This document shows, piece by piece, positions 17,999-24,532 of a stretch of DNA of 64,000 nt. The stretch comes from Tenacibaculum jejuense (lineage in GTDB: Bacteria; Bacteroidota; Bacteroidia; Flavobacteriales; Flavobacteriaceae), in the NCBI RefSeq assembly GCF_900198195.1, contig NZ_LT899436.1:2323001-2387000 (forward strand). Reading direction: 5' to 3'. Numbering within the stretch: the stretch's first letter is position 1; the number at the start of each line of letters is the position of its first letter. The notes under the pieces were generated by a model. The model saw nothing but the letters and a program-made list of their open reading frames with translations, searched no databases and was not told the DNA's origin. Position numbers and translations under genes: made by a program.

Positions 17999-18026
17999 CC
18001 TCACTATACTCCTTGTTATAGTGAGG
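17999..18026 (-). ncRNA. Conserved leader hairpin H1
   Basis: On the minus strand CCTCACTATA and TATAGTGAGG form a 10-bp stem with loop ACAAGGAG. The same hairpin with compensatory changes occurs at 25069-25096, in the same position relative to an operator and an interrupted tRNA. Confidence 0.7.
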
Positions 18027-18103
18027 CTTTACTTTTTCTTTTCATTATTTCCCCCTCTCATCGGTTTCTTTTTTCATAATTGCACTACAAATATTATAGT
18101 TAA

Positions 18104-18124
18104 TTGCGCATTGTTTTTGCGTAA
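18104..18124 (-). promoter_or_regulatory. Operator and promoter for the odd-tRNA/slipin transcript
   Basis: TTGCGCA-N7-TGCGTAA inverted repeat. On the minus strand it is followed after 10-14 nt by ATAATATTTG, a Bacteroidota -7-like element, so the repeat covers the -33 region. Copies are at 25220, 43813 and 52131. Confidence 0.7.
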
Positions 18125-18140
18125 TAAAATTTATTATAAA

Positions 18141-18626
18141 TTACACTACTTTATCTGCACAAGATGAACTTGCAAATGCATAAGGTTTAGCTTTAAATTC
18201 AAACCCCATTCCTAAAATATATCCCATAGCATCTTTTAGAGCAACGTTTGATTGAAATTTAGGATCTGTATTAATATCTGCATGAACCTCTAATGAAACA
18301 TTGTATTTATCTAAAATATTACAGATAGCATACGCTGTTTCTACAGACATCGTAACTTCTTTAAGCATTCTTTCTTTAATGCTAATCTGTTTAGTTCCTT
18401 TTAGGTTTCTCATAAACATAAATCCACCTTTACCTTCGCGTAACACAACAATAGCTGTTGCATATTCAATATGTGACTTATATGCTTGTGAATCTGATCC
18501 CACACAAATTTTTAAATTGTAACCTTCACTTTGTTCTCTTACAATTGCTTTTTCAATAAGTGTGGTTATTGGTTCACAGAACTCTTTACCACTAAAATTT
18601 CTCCATTTTTGTTTTACAGTTTTCAT
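18141..18626 (-). CDS. YkuK-type RNase H-fold protein (DUF458)
   Basis: The 161-residue protein matches the YkuK/DUF458 family, which has an RNase H-like fold. FSGKEFCEPI is near the N-terminus, KICVGSDSQAYKSH (acidic site) near residue 45, AIVVLREGKGGFMF near 65, and LEVHADINTDPKFQSN (second acidic cluster) near 115. A nuclease role on RNA or RNA-DNA is inferred from the fold; none is proven for the family to my knowledge. It is embedded between tRNA-Phe and the operator of the odd-tRNA transcript, in line with a tRNA-processing role. Confidence 0.8.
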   Translation of the reverse strand: MKTVKQKWRNFSGKEFCEPITTLIEKAIVREQSEGYNLKICVGSDSQAYKSHIEYATAIVVLREGKGGFMFMRNLKGTKQISIKERMLKEVTMSVETAYAICNILDKYNVSLEVHADINTDPKFQSNVALKDAMGYILGMGFEFKAKPYAFASSSCADKVV

Positions 18627-18653
18627 TTTTCATTCATTTTGCATTTTATTTAG

Positions 18654-18726
18654 TGGAACAAACAGGATTTGAACCTGTATCTTCGGATTTTCAGTCCGAC
18701 GCATTGACCAACTTTGCTATTGTTCC
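18654..18726 (-). tRNA. tRNA-Phe(GAA)
   Basis: Acceptor GGAACAA/TTGTTCC, D-arm GCAAAGTTGGTCAATGC, anticodon arm TCGGA-CTGAAAA-TCCGA, T-loop TTCAAAT. Discriminator A; no CCA encoded. Confidence 0.95.
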
Positions 18727-18728
18727 TT

Positions 18729-18800
18729 TTTCAATGATCAGTTATCAGTAGTAATTATTATTTTATTTATTGATCACTGATAACTATTAATTGTTCATTG
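18729..18800. repeat. Inverted spacer repeat between tRNA genes
   Basis: AATGATCAGTTATCAGT at one end and ACTGATAACT...TTCATTG at the other fold into a hairpin. Related AT-rich copies lie at 19038-19132, 19455-19527 and 19922-19998. Confidence 0.6.
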
Positions 18801-18808
18801 AATTTTGG

Positions 18809-18880
18809 GGTGATCTCGGGATTCGAACCCTGTTCTTCTCATTCACAGTGAGATATTTTACCACATAAACTAAAACCACC
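18809..18880 (-). tRNA. tRNA-His(GTG)
   Basis: Anticodon arm TCTCA-CTGTGAA-TGAGA. Encoded G-1 opposite discriminator C73, the histidine identity pair. The acceptor has two G-U pairs and the D-arm is AT-rich. Confidence 0.9.
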
Positions 18881-18885
18881 ATTTG

Positions 18886-18957
18886 TAAACCTGACAGGAT
18901 TTGAACCTATACAACAAGAGTCAAAGTCTTGTATGCTAACCATTACATCACAGGTTT
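18886..18957 (-). tRNA. tRNA-Gln(TTG)
   Basis: Acceptor AAACCTG/CAGGTTT, anticodon arm CAAGA-CTTTGAC-TCTTG, T-loop TTCAAAT. No CCA encoded. Confidence 0.93.
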
Positions 18958-18963
18958 AATTCG

Positions 18964-19037
18964 TACAGGAAGAGAGATTCGAACTCTAAAAATTCAGATT
19001 CTAAATCTGACGCGTATACCAGTTCCGCCATTCCTGC
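18964..19037 (-). tRNA. tRNA-Leu(TAG) with very short variable region
   Basis: Acceptor GCAGGAA/TTCCTGT, class II D-arm GCGGAACTGGTATACGC, anticodon arm TCAGA-TTTAGAA-TCTGA. The variable region is about 6 nt of T-rich sequence where bacterial leucine tRNAs carry a long arm, which is unusual. Confidence 0.88.
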
Positions 19038-19132
19038 TTTTTCAATGATTAGTTATCTGTAAACAATTATCATTTTTTTTCTTACTGATCACTGATAATT
19101 GTAAATTGATTACTGTTTACTTATCATTGTTT
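19038..19132. repeat. Inverted spacer repeat between tRNA genes
   Basis: AATGATTAGTTATCTGTAAA and TACTGTTTACTTATCATT give an imperfect hairpin; same family as 18729-18800. Confidence 0.55.
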
Positions 19133-19134
19133 TG

Positions 19135-19207
19135 CTGAGGCATTGGGATTCGAACCCAAGACTCCCGTGTTAACAGCACGGTACTCTGCCAGCTGAGTTA
19201 TACCTCA
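19135..19207 (-). tRNA. tRNA-Asn(GTT)
   Basis: Acceptor TGAGGTA/TGCCTCA, D-arm ACTCAGCTGGCAGAGT, anticodon arm CCGTG-CTGTTAA-CACGG, discriminator G. Normal gene order, unlike the Asn-like permuted unit at 17223. Confidence 0.95.
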
Positions 19208-19295
19208 ATTTTGGTGACTTTAATGTTAATTTTTAACAGCCAACTAATTTCTTTAACGTTAAGTCACCATACACACACCTTCTTTCTAGGTTTAG

Positions 19296-19368
19296 TCTAG
19301 AGAGCAGGATTCGAACCTACAACCTCCTGCATCCAAAGCAGGTAAACTACCAATTGTTATACCTCTAG
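19296..19368 (-). tRNA. tRNA-Pro(TGG), uninterrupted copy
   Basis: Acceptor CTAGAGG/TCTCTAG, anticodon arm CCTGC-TTTGGAT-GCAGG, T-arm GTAGG-TTCGAAT-CCTGC. It is the intact 73-nt counterpart of the interrupted gene at 20193-20317. Confidence 0.95.
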
Positions 19369-19374
19369 TTTTAG

Positions 19375-19447
19375 CGGTTCATACGAGAATCGAACTCGTA
19401 TCTCCCGAGAGACAGTCGGGAAGGTTAGCCATTAACCACAATGAACC
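19375..19447 (-). tRNA. tRNA-Asp(GTC), copy 1
   Basis: Acceptor GGTTCAT/ATGAACC, anticodon arm CCCGA-CTGTCTC-TCGGG, T-loop TTCGATT, discriminator G. Confidence 0.95.
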
Positions 19448-19454
19448 TTTTTTT

Positions 19455-19527
19455 CAGTGATCAATTAATTATTAGTAAACGATGATTAGTTTCTTTATTA
19501 ATCATTGTCACTGTTCACTGAACATTG
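19455..19527. repeat. Inverted spacer repeat between tRNA genes
   Basis: CAGTGATCAATTAATTATTA at one end with complementary AATCATTGTCACTG and TTCACTGAACATTG segments on the other side; same family as 18729-18800. Confidence 0.5.
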
Positions 19528-19562
19528 TACTCCACCTTGGATTACTCATTCATACTTGTTGA

Positions 19563-19643
19563 ATTAAGAAATCGTGAATACTTTGTATTTCGAACCAAGA
19601 ATTCACACGGCTTAAACGTGAACTGCGTTCTTAATTTCTCAAA
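19563..19643 (-). tRNA. Degenerate D-arm-less tRNA-like element, Leu(TAA)-type loop
   Basis: A 9-bp outer stem AATTAAGAA/TTCTTAATT encloses a hairpin CACG-TTTAAGC-CGTG (loop reads TAA as anticodon) and a T-arm-like GGTTCGAAAT segment. No D-arm can be found. TTCACG/CGTGTGAA and GTGTGAAT/ATTCAC are mutually exclusive pairings, so two folds compete. It may be a decayed leucine tRNA or a regulatory switch. Confidence 0.4.
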
Positions 19644-19693
19644 ACACGTTTTGCTCATTAATCTTTACCATTTTGGCCAGTGGAGCAAATTGT

Positions 19694-19763
19694 ACATCTA
19701 CTAAGACTCGAACTTAGACTTAGAGATTCGTAATCTCTTGTGCTATCCTTTACACCATAGATG
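19694..19763 (-). tRNA. tRNA-Arg(ACG)
   Basis: Acceptor CATCTAT/GTAGATG, anticodon arm AGAGA-TTACGAA-TCTCT, T-loop TTCGAGT. Unusual C1 and discriminator T. Confidence 0.88.
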
Positions 19764-19771
19764 CTTGTTCG

Positions 19772-19842
19772 CACGTTCATAAGGATTCGAACCTTAACCC
19801 TGAGTTTTGGAGACTCAAATGCTACCATTACATTATAAACGT
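19772..19842 (-). tRNA. tRNA-Trp(CCA)
   Basis: Acceptor ACGTTTA/TGAACGT, anticodon arm TGAGT-CTCCAAA-ACTCA, T-loop TTCGAAT, discriminator G as expected for bacterial Trp. Confidence 0.93.
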
Positions 19843-19849
19843 ATTTTTG

Positions 19850-19921
19850 AGCATCTGTCGAGACTCGATCTCGAAACTGAAGATTGGAAATCTACTATGT
19901 TACCAATTACACTACAGATGC
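19850..19921 (-). tRNA. tRNA-Gly(TCC) with unusual T-loop
   Basis: Acceptor GCATCTG/CAGATGC, anticodon arm GTAGA-TTTCCAA-TCTTC with one mismatch. The T-loop is ATCGAGT instead of TTCGAGT, losing the near-universal T54. Confidence 0.85.
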
Positions 19922-19998
19922 ATTTTCAATTATCAGTAAACAATTATCAGTTTTAATTACCCATTGGTAATTGTTAATTGATTAATGTTTACTTGTTA
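19922..19998. repeat. Inverted spacer repeat between tRNA genes
   Basis: TTATCAGTAAACAATTATCA and TAATTGTTAATTGATTAATG with TTTACT arms fold back; same family as 18729-18800. Confidence 0.5.
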
Positions 19999-19999
19999 G

Positions 20000-20082
20000 T
20001 GGAAGTAGTAGGACTCGAACCTACAAGCTCCGAAGAGACCAGATTTACAGTCTGGCGAGCCAACCAATTGCTCAATACTTCC
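20000..20082 (-). tRNA. tRNA-Tyr(GTA)
   Basis: Acceptor GGAAGTA/TACTTCC, anticodon arm CCAGA-CTGTAAA-TCTGG, long class II variable arm with CTCTTCGGAG, T-loop TTCGAGT, discriminator A. Confidence 0.95.
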
Positions 20083-20110
20083 TTTTCAATATTTCAATGA
20101 TCTTCAATCG

Positions 20111-20184
20111 AGACAAGGATGAGATTCGAACTCACAAAAAACAGAGTTGCAGTCTGTCGCCTTAAACCATTCAGCCACCTTGTC
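20111..20184 (-). tRNA. tRNA-Cys(GCA)
   Basis: Acceptor GACAAGG/CCTTGTC, anticodon arm ACAGA-CTGCAAC-TCTGT, short variable region, T-arm TGAG-TTCGAAT-CTCA. The D-arm is of class II style. Confidence 0.92.
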
Positions 20185-20192
20185 ATATTTAG

Positions 20193-20317
20193 TCTAGAGA
20201 GCAGGATTAGTTCGCCACACTTTTATATTTCTCTTTTGTGCTTATGAATGCTATGCATTTCGAACCTACAACCTCCCGCATCCAAAGCGGGTAAACTACC
20301 AATTTTTATACCTCTAG
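20193..20317 (-). tRNA. tRNA-Pro(TGG) interrupted in the T-loop by about 52 nt
   Basis: Acceptor CTAGAGG/TCTCTAG and arm CCCGC-TTTGGAT-GCGGG match the intact tRNA-Pro at 19296, but the T-arm is split: GTAGG-TTCG is followed by about 52 nt before AATCCTGC. Removing them restores TTCGAAT and a 73-nt tRNA. Intron-end sequences TTCG and CGAA pair (4 bp), leaving AAA after the 5' strand and CTAAT after the 3' strand, a bulge-helix-bulge-like arrangement with the junctions in the bulges. No group I or II intron features fit such a short insert. Alternatively it is a tRNA disrupted by an insertion. Confidence 0.75.
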
Positions 20318-20323
20318 TTTTAG

Positions 20324-20396
20324 CAGTGCTGACGGGATTCGAACCCGCAACCCTCCGAGAGACAGTAGGATGCGCTAGCCATTGCGCCACAACACT
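20324..20396 (-). tRNA. tRNA-Asp(GTC), copy 2
   Basis: Acceptor AGTGTTG/CAGCACT with one wobble, loop CTGTCTC, T-arm GCGGG-TTCGAAT-CCCGT. The anticodon stem TCCTA/TCGGA has one mismatch. Confidence 0.88.
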
Positions 20397-20401
20397 TTTT
20401 G

Positions 20402-20486
20402 CAGAGAACAAAGGAATCGAACCTTCACCATTATCATGGACTTAATTAGCAGTTAAGCGTAACAAACCAATATTTACCTATTCTCC
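20402..20486 (-). tRNA. tRNA-Ser(GCT)
   Basis: Acceptor GGAGAAT/GTTCTCT with wobbles, anticodon arm CTTAA-CTGCTAA-TTAAG, variable arm CCAT-GATA-ATGG, discriminator G. Confidence 0.9.
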
Positions 20487-20491
20487 TTTTG

Positions 20492-20563
20492 TACTCTGTA
20501 AGGGAATCGAACCCTTATTTCCTGATAGAAAGTCAGGCGTACTTGCCGTTATACGAACAGAGT
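20492..20563 (-). tRNA. tRNA-Glu(TTC)
   Basis: Acceptor ACTCTGT/ACAGAGT, anticodon arm CCTGA-CTTTCTA-TCAGG, T-loop TTCGATT, discriminator A. Confidence 0.93.
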
Positions 20564-20570
20564 TTTTTTG

Positions 20571-20658
20571 CGGAAGAGGTGGGATTCGAACCCACACGAG
20601 TCGTTAACTCCGAACGGTTTTCAAGACCGTGGCCACCACCAAATTGGCTTGCTCTTCC
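20571..20658 (-). tRNA. tRNA-Ser(TGA)
   Basis: Acceptor GGAAGAG/CTCTTCC, anticodon arm ACGGT-CTTGAAA-ACCGT, long variable arm with GAGT/ACTC, discriminator G. First gene of the array in transcription order. Confidence 0.95.
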
Positions 20659-20670
20659 AAATTTTCATAG

Positions 20671-20709
20671 CATAAAAAAAGCATCTCACTTTGATAAGGA
20701 GATGCTTTT
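20671..20709 (-). terminator. Terminator between a small ORF and the tRNA array
   Basis: AGCATCTC pairs with GAGATGCT, followed on the minus strand by seven T. The tRNA array starts 13 nt later with no promoter visible between, so read-through or attenuation may feed the array. Confidence 0.8.
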
Positions 20710-20731
20710 AATCTTTATAAATGAATGTATA

Positions 20732-20944
20732 TCACAATATACTTTCATAATCTATCTCCTTTTTATAACTAAAATCTAAATCCGATTCACTAAACAGTGA
20801 GCAACATTCCGGTAAACGGAATCCTAAATGATTGGCTGTGTTATGTTGTGGATATTGTTTCATGTTATTTCTGTTATTCGTATTATACTGAACTAATATA
20901 TAGTTATTCTTTGTTGAAATTATATGTTGTTCAGCTTTATACAT
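20732..20944 (-). CDS. Small protein of unknown function (70 residues)
   Basis: The frame starts about 50 nt after a CATATTTGCA promoter-like element and ends before a terminator, so it has the layout of a real short gene. It begins MYKAEQHIISTKNNY and ends DLDFSYKKEIDYESIL; an internal ATG at 20863 would give 43 residues. No family is recognised. It could be a leader peptide for the tRNA array downstream. Confidence 0.45.
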   Translation of the reverse strand: MYKAEQHIISTKNNYILVQYNTNNRNNMKQYPQHNTANHLGFRLPECCSLFSESDLDFSYKKEIDYESIL

Positions 20945-20993
20945 TTTTATTATTTGTTCTTTTTATATTTTGTTTTGTCTTGTTGTTTTTGAC

Positions 20994-21113
20994 ACTGCAA
21001 ATATGGAACACTTTTTTTAACCACACAAGAAAAAAATGAATTTATTTTACTGATTATCAGTTATTTAGTCTTGATCCTGGACAATAAAAATCCTGTCCGT
21101 TTTTCAACGGATA
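20994..21113 (-). promoter_or_regulatory. Three-copy intergenic module, copy M1
   Basis: In minus-strand order: hairpin TCCGTT-GAAA-AACGGA followed by CAGGAT, an AT-rich segment containing CAGTAAAATAAATTCATTTT and CTTGTGTGG, then promoter CATATTTGCA. Related copies are at 30340-30460 and 45345-45442, each after a GCGTCC/GGACGC terminator. Confidence 0.65.
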
Positions 21114-21212
21114 CTTTACTTGTTTACAAAAGTCTGTCTCTCAATTGTTTTCAGTTTTTATGCTTTTATTTTTATTTTCTTTAGTCTAACATTTTCTTTC
21201 AATTTTTTTCAT

Positions 21213-21242
21213 AAAAAAAGCGCCCAATTTTCATTGGACGCT
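21213..21242 (-). terminator. Terminator of small ORF at 21274
   Basis: AGCGTCCAAT pairs with ATTGGGCGCT (one wobble), followed by seven T on the minus strand. Near-identical terminators are at 30531 and 45547. Confidence 0.85.
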
Positions 21243-21273
21243 AGTATTTGTATTTATTTATTATTCATTTCAT

Positions 21274-21387
21274 TCAAAGTAACTCTTGAAATTTGTATAC
21301 ATAGCATCCTTTTTCGCCTAATCCAGGACGAAAATCATAAGTACAAAGCTCTGATTGATTGCTAATATGTATACTTATTGTTTTCAT
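21274..21387 (-). CDS. Small protein of unknown function (37 residues)
   Basis: ATG at 21387 to TGA at 21274, with its own downstream terminator. The protein begins MKTISIHISNQSELCTYDF and ends CYVYKFQELL, with two cysteines. No family is recognised. The compact gene-plus-terminator layout is shared with five other short frames in the island. Confidence 0.45.
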   Translation of the reverse strand: MKTISIHISNQSELCTYDFRPGLGEKGCYVYKFQELL

Positions 21388-21586
21388 TTGTAGTGCAATA
21401 TTAGTTCATTTTTTGAAAATGACTAAAGATTTCATCATTTTTTTATTGATTTCACTTCATATTTTACTTTAAAAAGATATAATACAGAGCTGTTTTTTAA
21501 GTTATTAATCAAAAAAGTATATCAATTAACATATAAAATTGTATTTTGAGGTACTTATTTACCTATTAAAACCCCGAAATCCTTGT

Positions 21587-22162
21587 ATGACTAAAAAAGT
21601 ATTTTTAAAATTAGTTTTAATCTTAGTGTTTTTATCTGGAAAAGGTATTGTTCAATCACAAGCTCCATTAAATTCTTCACAACAATTTCATAAAACTAGT
21701 GGAGACGTTTTGGTGGGATTATTACCAGCAGTAGCTTTAACTTCTACTTTTATCTGGAAAGATAAGCAAAAAGGAACTTTACAGTTTACAAAATCATTTA
21801 TGAGTACTGTAGTAGTTACTTCAGTTTTGAAATTAATTATAGATAAAGAACGTCCTAACGGAGAAAGCTTAAATAGTTTTCCTTCAGGTCACACTTCAAT
21901 ATCATTTGCTAGTGCAACTTTTATTCAAAAAAGATATGGATGGAAATATGGGATTCCTGCTTATGTTCTCGCCAGTTATGTAGGTTTTTCTAGAATTGAA
22001 GCTAAAAAACATGACGGTTGGGATGTTTTAGCTGGAGCTGCAATTGGTTATGGTTTTAGTTATTTATTTACCAAACCATATGATAAAAATGCACAACTCC
22101 AAATAACATCAGGAGTTTTAGATGACACACCTACTTTTGGGTTTAGGTATACTTTTAAATAA
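21587..22162 (+). CDS. PAP2-family phosphatase
   Basis: Starting at the ATG at 21587 gives a signal peptide (MTKKVFLKLVLILVFLSGKG). An upstream TTG would add 16 implausible residues. The PAP2 motifs are KERPNG (KxxxxxxRP type), SFPSGHTS and SRIEAKKHDGWDVLAG (SRxxxxxHxxxD). It probably dephosphorylates a lipid phosphate in the periplasm or inner membrane. It is the only plus-strand protein gene in this part of the island and seems unrelated to RNA repair. Confidence 0.88.
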   Translation: MTKKVFLKLVLILVFLSGKGIVQSQAPLNSSQQFHKTSGDVLVGLLPAVALTSTFIWKDKQKGTLQFTKSFMSTVVVTSVLKLIIDKERPNGESLNSFPSGHTSISFASATFIQKRYGWKYGIPAYVLASYVGFSRIEAKKHDGWDVLAGAAIGYGFSYLFTKPYDKNAQLQITSGVLDDTPTFGFRYTFK

Positions 22163-22164
22163 AA

Positions 22165-22196
22165 AAATCTCTAGACAAAAACTGTCTAAAGATTTA
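22165..22196. terminator. Bidirectional terminator
   Basis: AAATCTCTAGACA pairs with TGTCTAAAGATTT around a short loop, with A and T runs on either side, between convergent genes. Confidence 0.75.
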
Positions 22197-22208
22197 ACTA
22201 AATTGAAA

Positions 22209-22766
22209 CTATGAGTTTCTTAAACACCAATGCAAAATTTTTGCAATGTTCTTTGCATCATCTACACCTCTATGATGCGTTCCTTCTAAAGGAATATCCA
22301 AAATATGTAAAGCTCCTTTCATGCCAACTTTGCGTCGTAAAGCTTTTACTTCAGCAAAGAGTTCTTTTACATTAACATGTTCTTGCGATAAAGGATATTC
22401 AACACCTCTGATCTTACACTGATTTTGAATCATTTTTAAATCATAGGCCCCATAATTTGCCCAAACATATTCTTTAGCGTTATAATCTTCTCGAATTTGT
22501 CGGCAAGCTTCCTTAAATGAAATCCCTTCTTTATCTAACAAATCCTGAGTAATGGTAGTCAATTCTGTACAAAACGGACTTACTTCTGAACGTTCTGGTT
22601 TGACTAAAATTCCTTTATTTTTTGAAATTTCTCCTGATTCGATATCTAATTCACTGATACCAAATTCTATAATTTCATTTACTTGTCCTGCTGGAATTTT
22701 GCCATTCCAACAAGTAGCTTCTATATCTATTACAATTATTTTATTTCCTCTTAATTTCATTTTCAT
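22209..22766 (-). CDS. DEDDh 3'-5' exonuclease (ERI-1/KapD/RNase T-like)
   Basis: The exonuclease fold shows all five catalytic residues: IVIDIEATCW (Asp, Glu), WANYGAYDLKMI (Asp) and HRGVDDAKNI (His, Asp). ERI-1/KapD-type members trim the 3' ends of structured RNAs. I chose the ATG at 22766, which lies inside the end of the upstream gene (overlap about 26 nt), implying translational coupling. An ATG at 22796 is also open. Coupling to the TerD-like gene and to the odd tRNAs suggests a 3'-end trimming role in the same pathway. Confidence 0.88.
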   Translation of the reverse strand: MKMKLRGNKIIVIDIEATCWNGKIPAGQVNEIIEFGISELDIESGEISKNKGILVKPERSEVSPFCTELTTITQDLLDKEGISFKEACRQIREDYNAKEYVWANYGAYDLKMIQNQCKIRGVEYPLSQEHVNVKELFAEVKALRRKVGMKGALHILDIPLEGTHHRGVDDAKNIAKILHWCLRNS

Positions 22767-24525
22767 TAAATATTTTGATAAAACTATCTTTTTCAAGTAC
22801 GTCTAAAGAAAAATCATAAGTTGCTTCTTCTCTATTCGTTACAAGTTCTCCACCTAATTCATAAACAATAGCTTCAAATGTTAGTGGATTATTCCATTGT
22901 TGGTATAAAGCTTTTGTAGCTAAGTCTGAAATTTCTGAATTACCAGAAACTCTTGCATGACCCGCTCCAAAATTTAATAATACAAACGATTGCTGATTTT
23001 CTTCTGGTAAAATCATACCCAAAATGGTTTGCTTTTGTACAGAATTACATTTGATATCTACAAATAATTTATTAGGATCCATCATATATTCATTTTTTAT
23101 ACCATCTCCTCTACCAACAATTATTTTATAATCACAATCTTGTCTTCCAGAATAAACATTATTATTTACCAAAGTTGGTGCATTTAAACCTGTATTGGCA
23201 TATAAATATTCTACAGCTCCATTTGGTGCATCAGTAATATCTCCAGAATACATTAAATCTCCATTACCTTGTTTATAAGTAGCATTCCATCCTACTTTAC
23301 CTCCAATATTGATTCCTGATAAATCTAAATCATAAGCTCCCCATTTATTTTCCCAGTAGACACCAACAGCTAATTTTTCTCCATAGAATTTTGTTCCCGT
23401 TGGGATATTTCCTACGTACATTTTTTCTGATGTTGGTAAAGCATATTCTATATCTTTTGGAATAAATATTTTTTGCTCTGATAAATTGAATCTATTTTTC
23501 AAGTATGCCAGTAAGAAATCATAATTTAAGTCACTTGCATAAGTTGAACGTCCTGGTTTTACCCAAGATTTACCATTTCTTATACGATACATAAACGTAT
23601 CTTGACCATTTTTTCTGATATAACAAGCACTTAATGCTTTAAATAAAGCAAATGGTGTTGCATTATCTAACCAATGCGTATCTTTTTCTAACAATAACGC
23701 ATAGGTTACTTCATTTAATGGGTTAGATGTTAATGGTTTGTGATACTTTTTAGATAATTTACTAATCTTATTAATTGTTTTAGGCGCTCTATTTTTATAA
23801 GCTAAAAACAATGGCTTGAATCGATTAAAAATCTCTGCTAATCGCTCTAATCCGAATTTATTAAAAGCTATTGACGGATTATAAGAACTGTCTTTAATCG
23901 CTTGAATTAATTCTTCATTTTTAATTAATAATGTAGTGTCTGTAGTTCTATAAATTATATATCTGAAAAACTCTACTACACTTTCTGGATAAACTTGATA
24001 TACATCGGCAATCTTAACAATTGCTTCTTTATTTTTTATTTGTTCTTTCCCAGTAAATTCATATTGCAATTCGTCTACTAAAATTGATAGAATATCGTCT
24101 ATAGTTTCTTCTTTTAAAGCAATACCCGATTGTAGCAATGACAAACATTTTTTTGTCATTTCTTCAACTGTATATGCCTTAATTACTTTATAAACTAATT
24201 TTAAGTTTGGGACATTTAAAACTTCTGAAGGAATATAAATTTCACTTTTAAAATTACTTCCGTAAGTAGAAATATAATGTTGTATTTGTTCAACATACAA
24301 TTCAAATCTCGTACTTGTTTTAATTTTATTCCAAGATTTATGGAAGGTTTTGTTTAAATCGTTTCCGCTTAACTGTTCACGAGTATAAAATTCTTCTATT
24401 TTATCTTTTGCCCATAAAGCGTCTTTTTCTATAATGAATCCTTCTTTAGAGATAAACGGACGATCATTATTTTCTGATTCTTTTGCTATTACAGCGTTAA
24501 ACAATTTTAATGTTTTCATTTTCAT
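22741..24525 (-). CDS. Large unknown protein with helical N-terminus and TerD-like C-terminal domain
   Basis: This protein of 594 residues has a helical, repeat-like N-terminal half (to about residue 260). Its C-terminal domain (about residues 385-590) includes VGVYWENKWGAYDLDLSGI and LMYSGDITDAPNGAVEYLY, which resemble the DLDLS and GD...G motifs of the TerD fold. I do not recognise a TROVE/Ro60 vWA site (no DxSxS), although its place next to tRNA-like RNAs recalls Ro60. Its leader contains four copies of a structured motif (24533-24725 plus copies in the upstream tRNAs), the last ending 8 nt before the ATG. It is coupled to the DEDDh exonuclease downstream. RNA binding is inferred from context only. 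Confidence 0.6.
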   Translation of the reverse strand: MKMKTLKLFNAVIAKESENNDRPFISKEGFIIEKDALWAKDKIEEFYTREQLSGNDLNKTFHKSWNKIKTSTRFELYVEQIQHYISTYGSNFKSEIYIPSEVLNVPNLKLVYKVIKAYTVEEMTKKCLSLLQSGIALKEETIDDILSILVDELQYEFTGKEQIKNKEAIVKIADVYQVYPESVVEFFRYIIYRTTDTTLLIKNEELIQAIKDSSYNPSIAFNKFGLERLAEIFNRFKPLFLAYKNRAPKTINKISKLSKKYHKPLTSNPLNEVTYALLLEKDTHWLDNATPFALFKALSACYIRKNGQDTFMYRIRNGKSWVKPGRSTYASDLNYDFLLAYLKNRFNLSEQKIFIPKDIEYALPTSEKMYVGNIPTGTKFYGEKLAVGVYWENKWGAYDLDLSGINIGGKVGWNATYKQGNGDLMYSGDITDAPNGAVEYLYANTGLNAPTLVNNNVYSGRQDCDYKIIVGRGDGIKNEYMMDPNKLFVDIKCNSVQKQTILGMILPEENQQSFVLLNFGAGHARVSGNSEISDLATKALYQQWNNPLTFEAIVYELGGELVTNREEATYDFSLDVLEKDSFIKIFNENEIKRK

Positions 24526-24532
24526 AATATTT

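Noticed and set aside
17806..18021. Plus-strand 71-codon frame over the interrupted tRNA-like gene
   Set aside because: It overlaps the structured RNA and leader hairpin on the opposite strand and shows no protein-like pattern.
18729..19998. CRISPR array, because of repeated AT-rich spacers between tRNAs
   Set aside because: The repeats are imperfect, irregularly spaced inverted repeats separated by tRNA genes, and no cas genes are present.
20223..20779. Open frames over the tRNA array, including one with RRVAGSNPVS-like text
   Set aside because: These are translations of tRNA T-arms (a well-known annotation artefact), not genes.
22741..24525. Calling this protein Ro60/TROVE
   Set aside because: No DxSxS metal site or TROVE signature is visible; only the context is Ro60-like.
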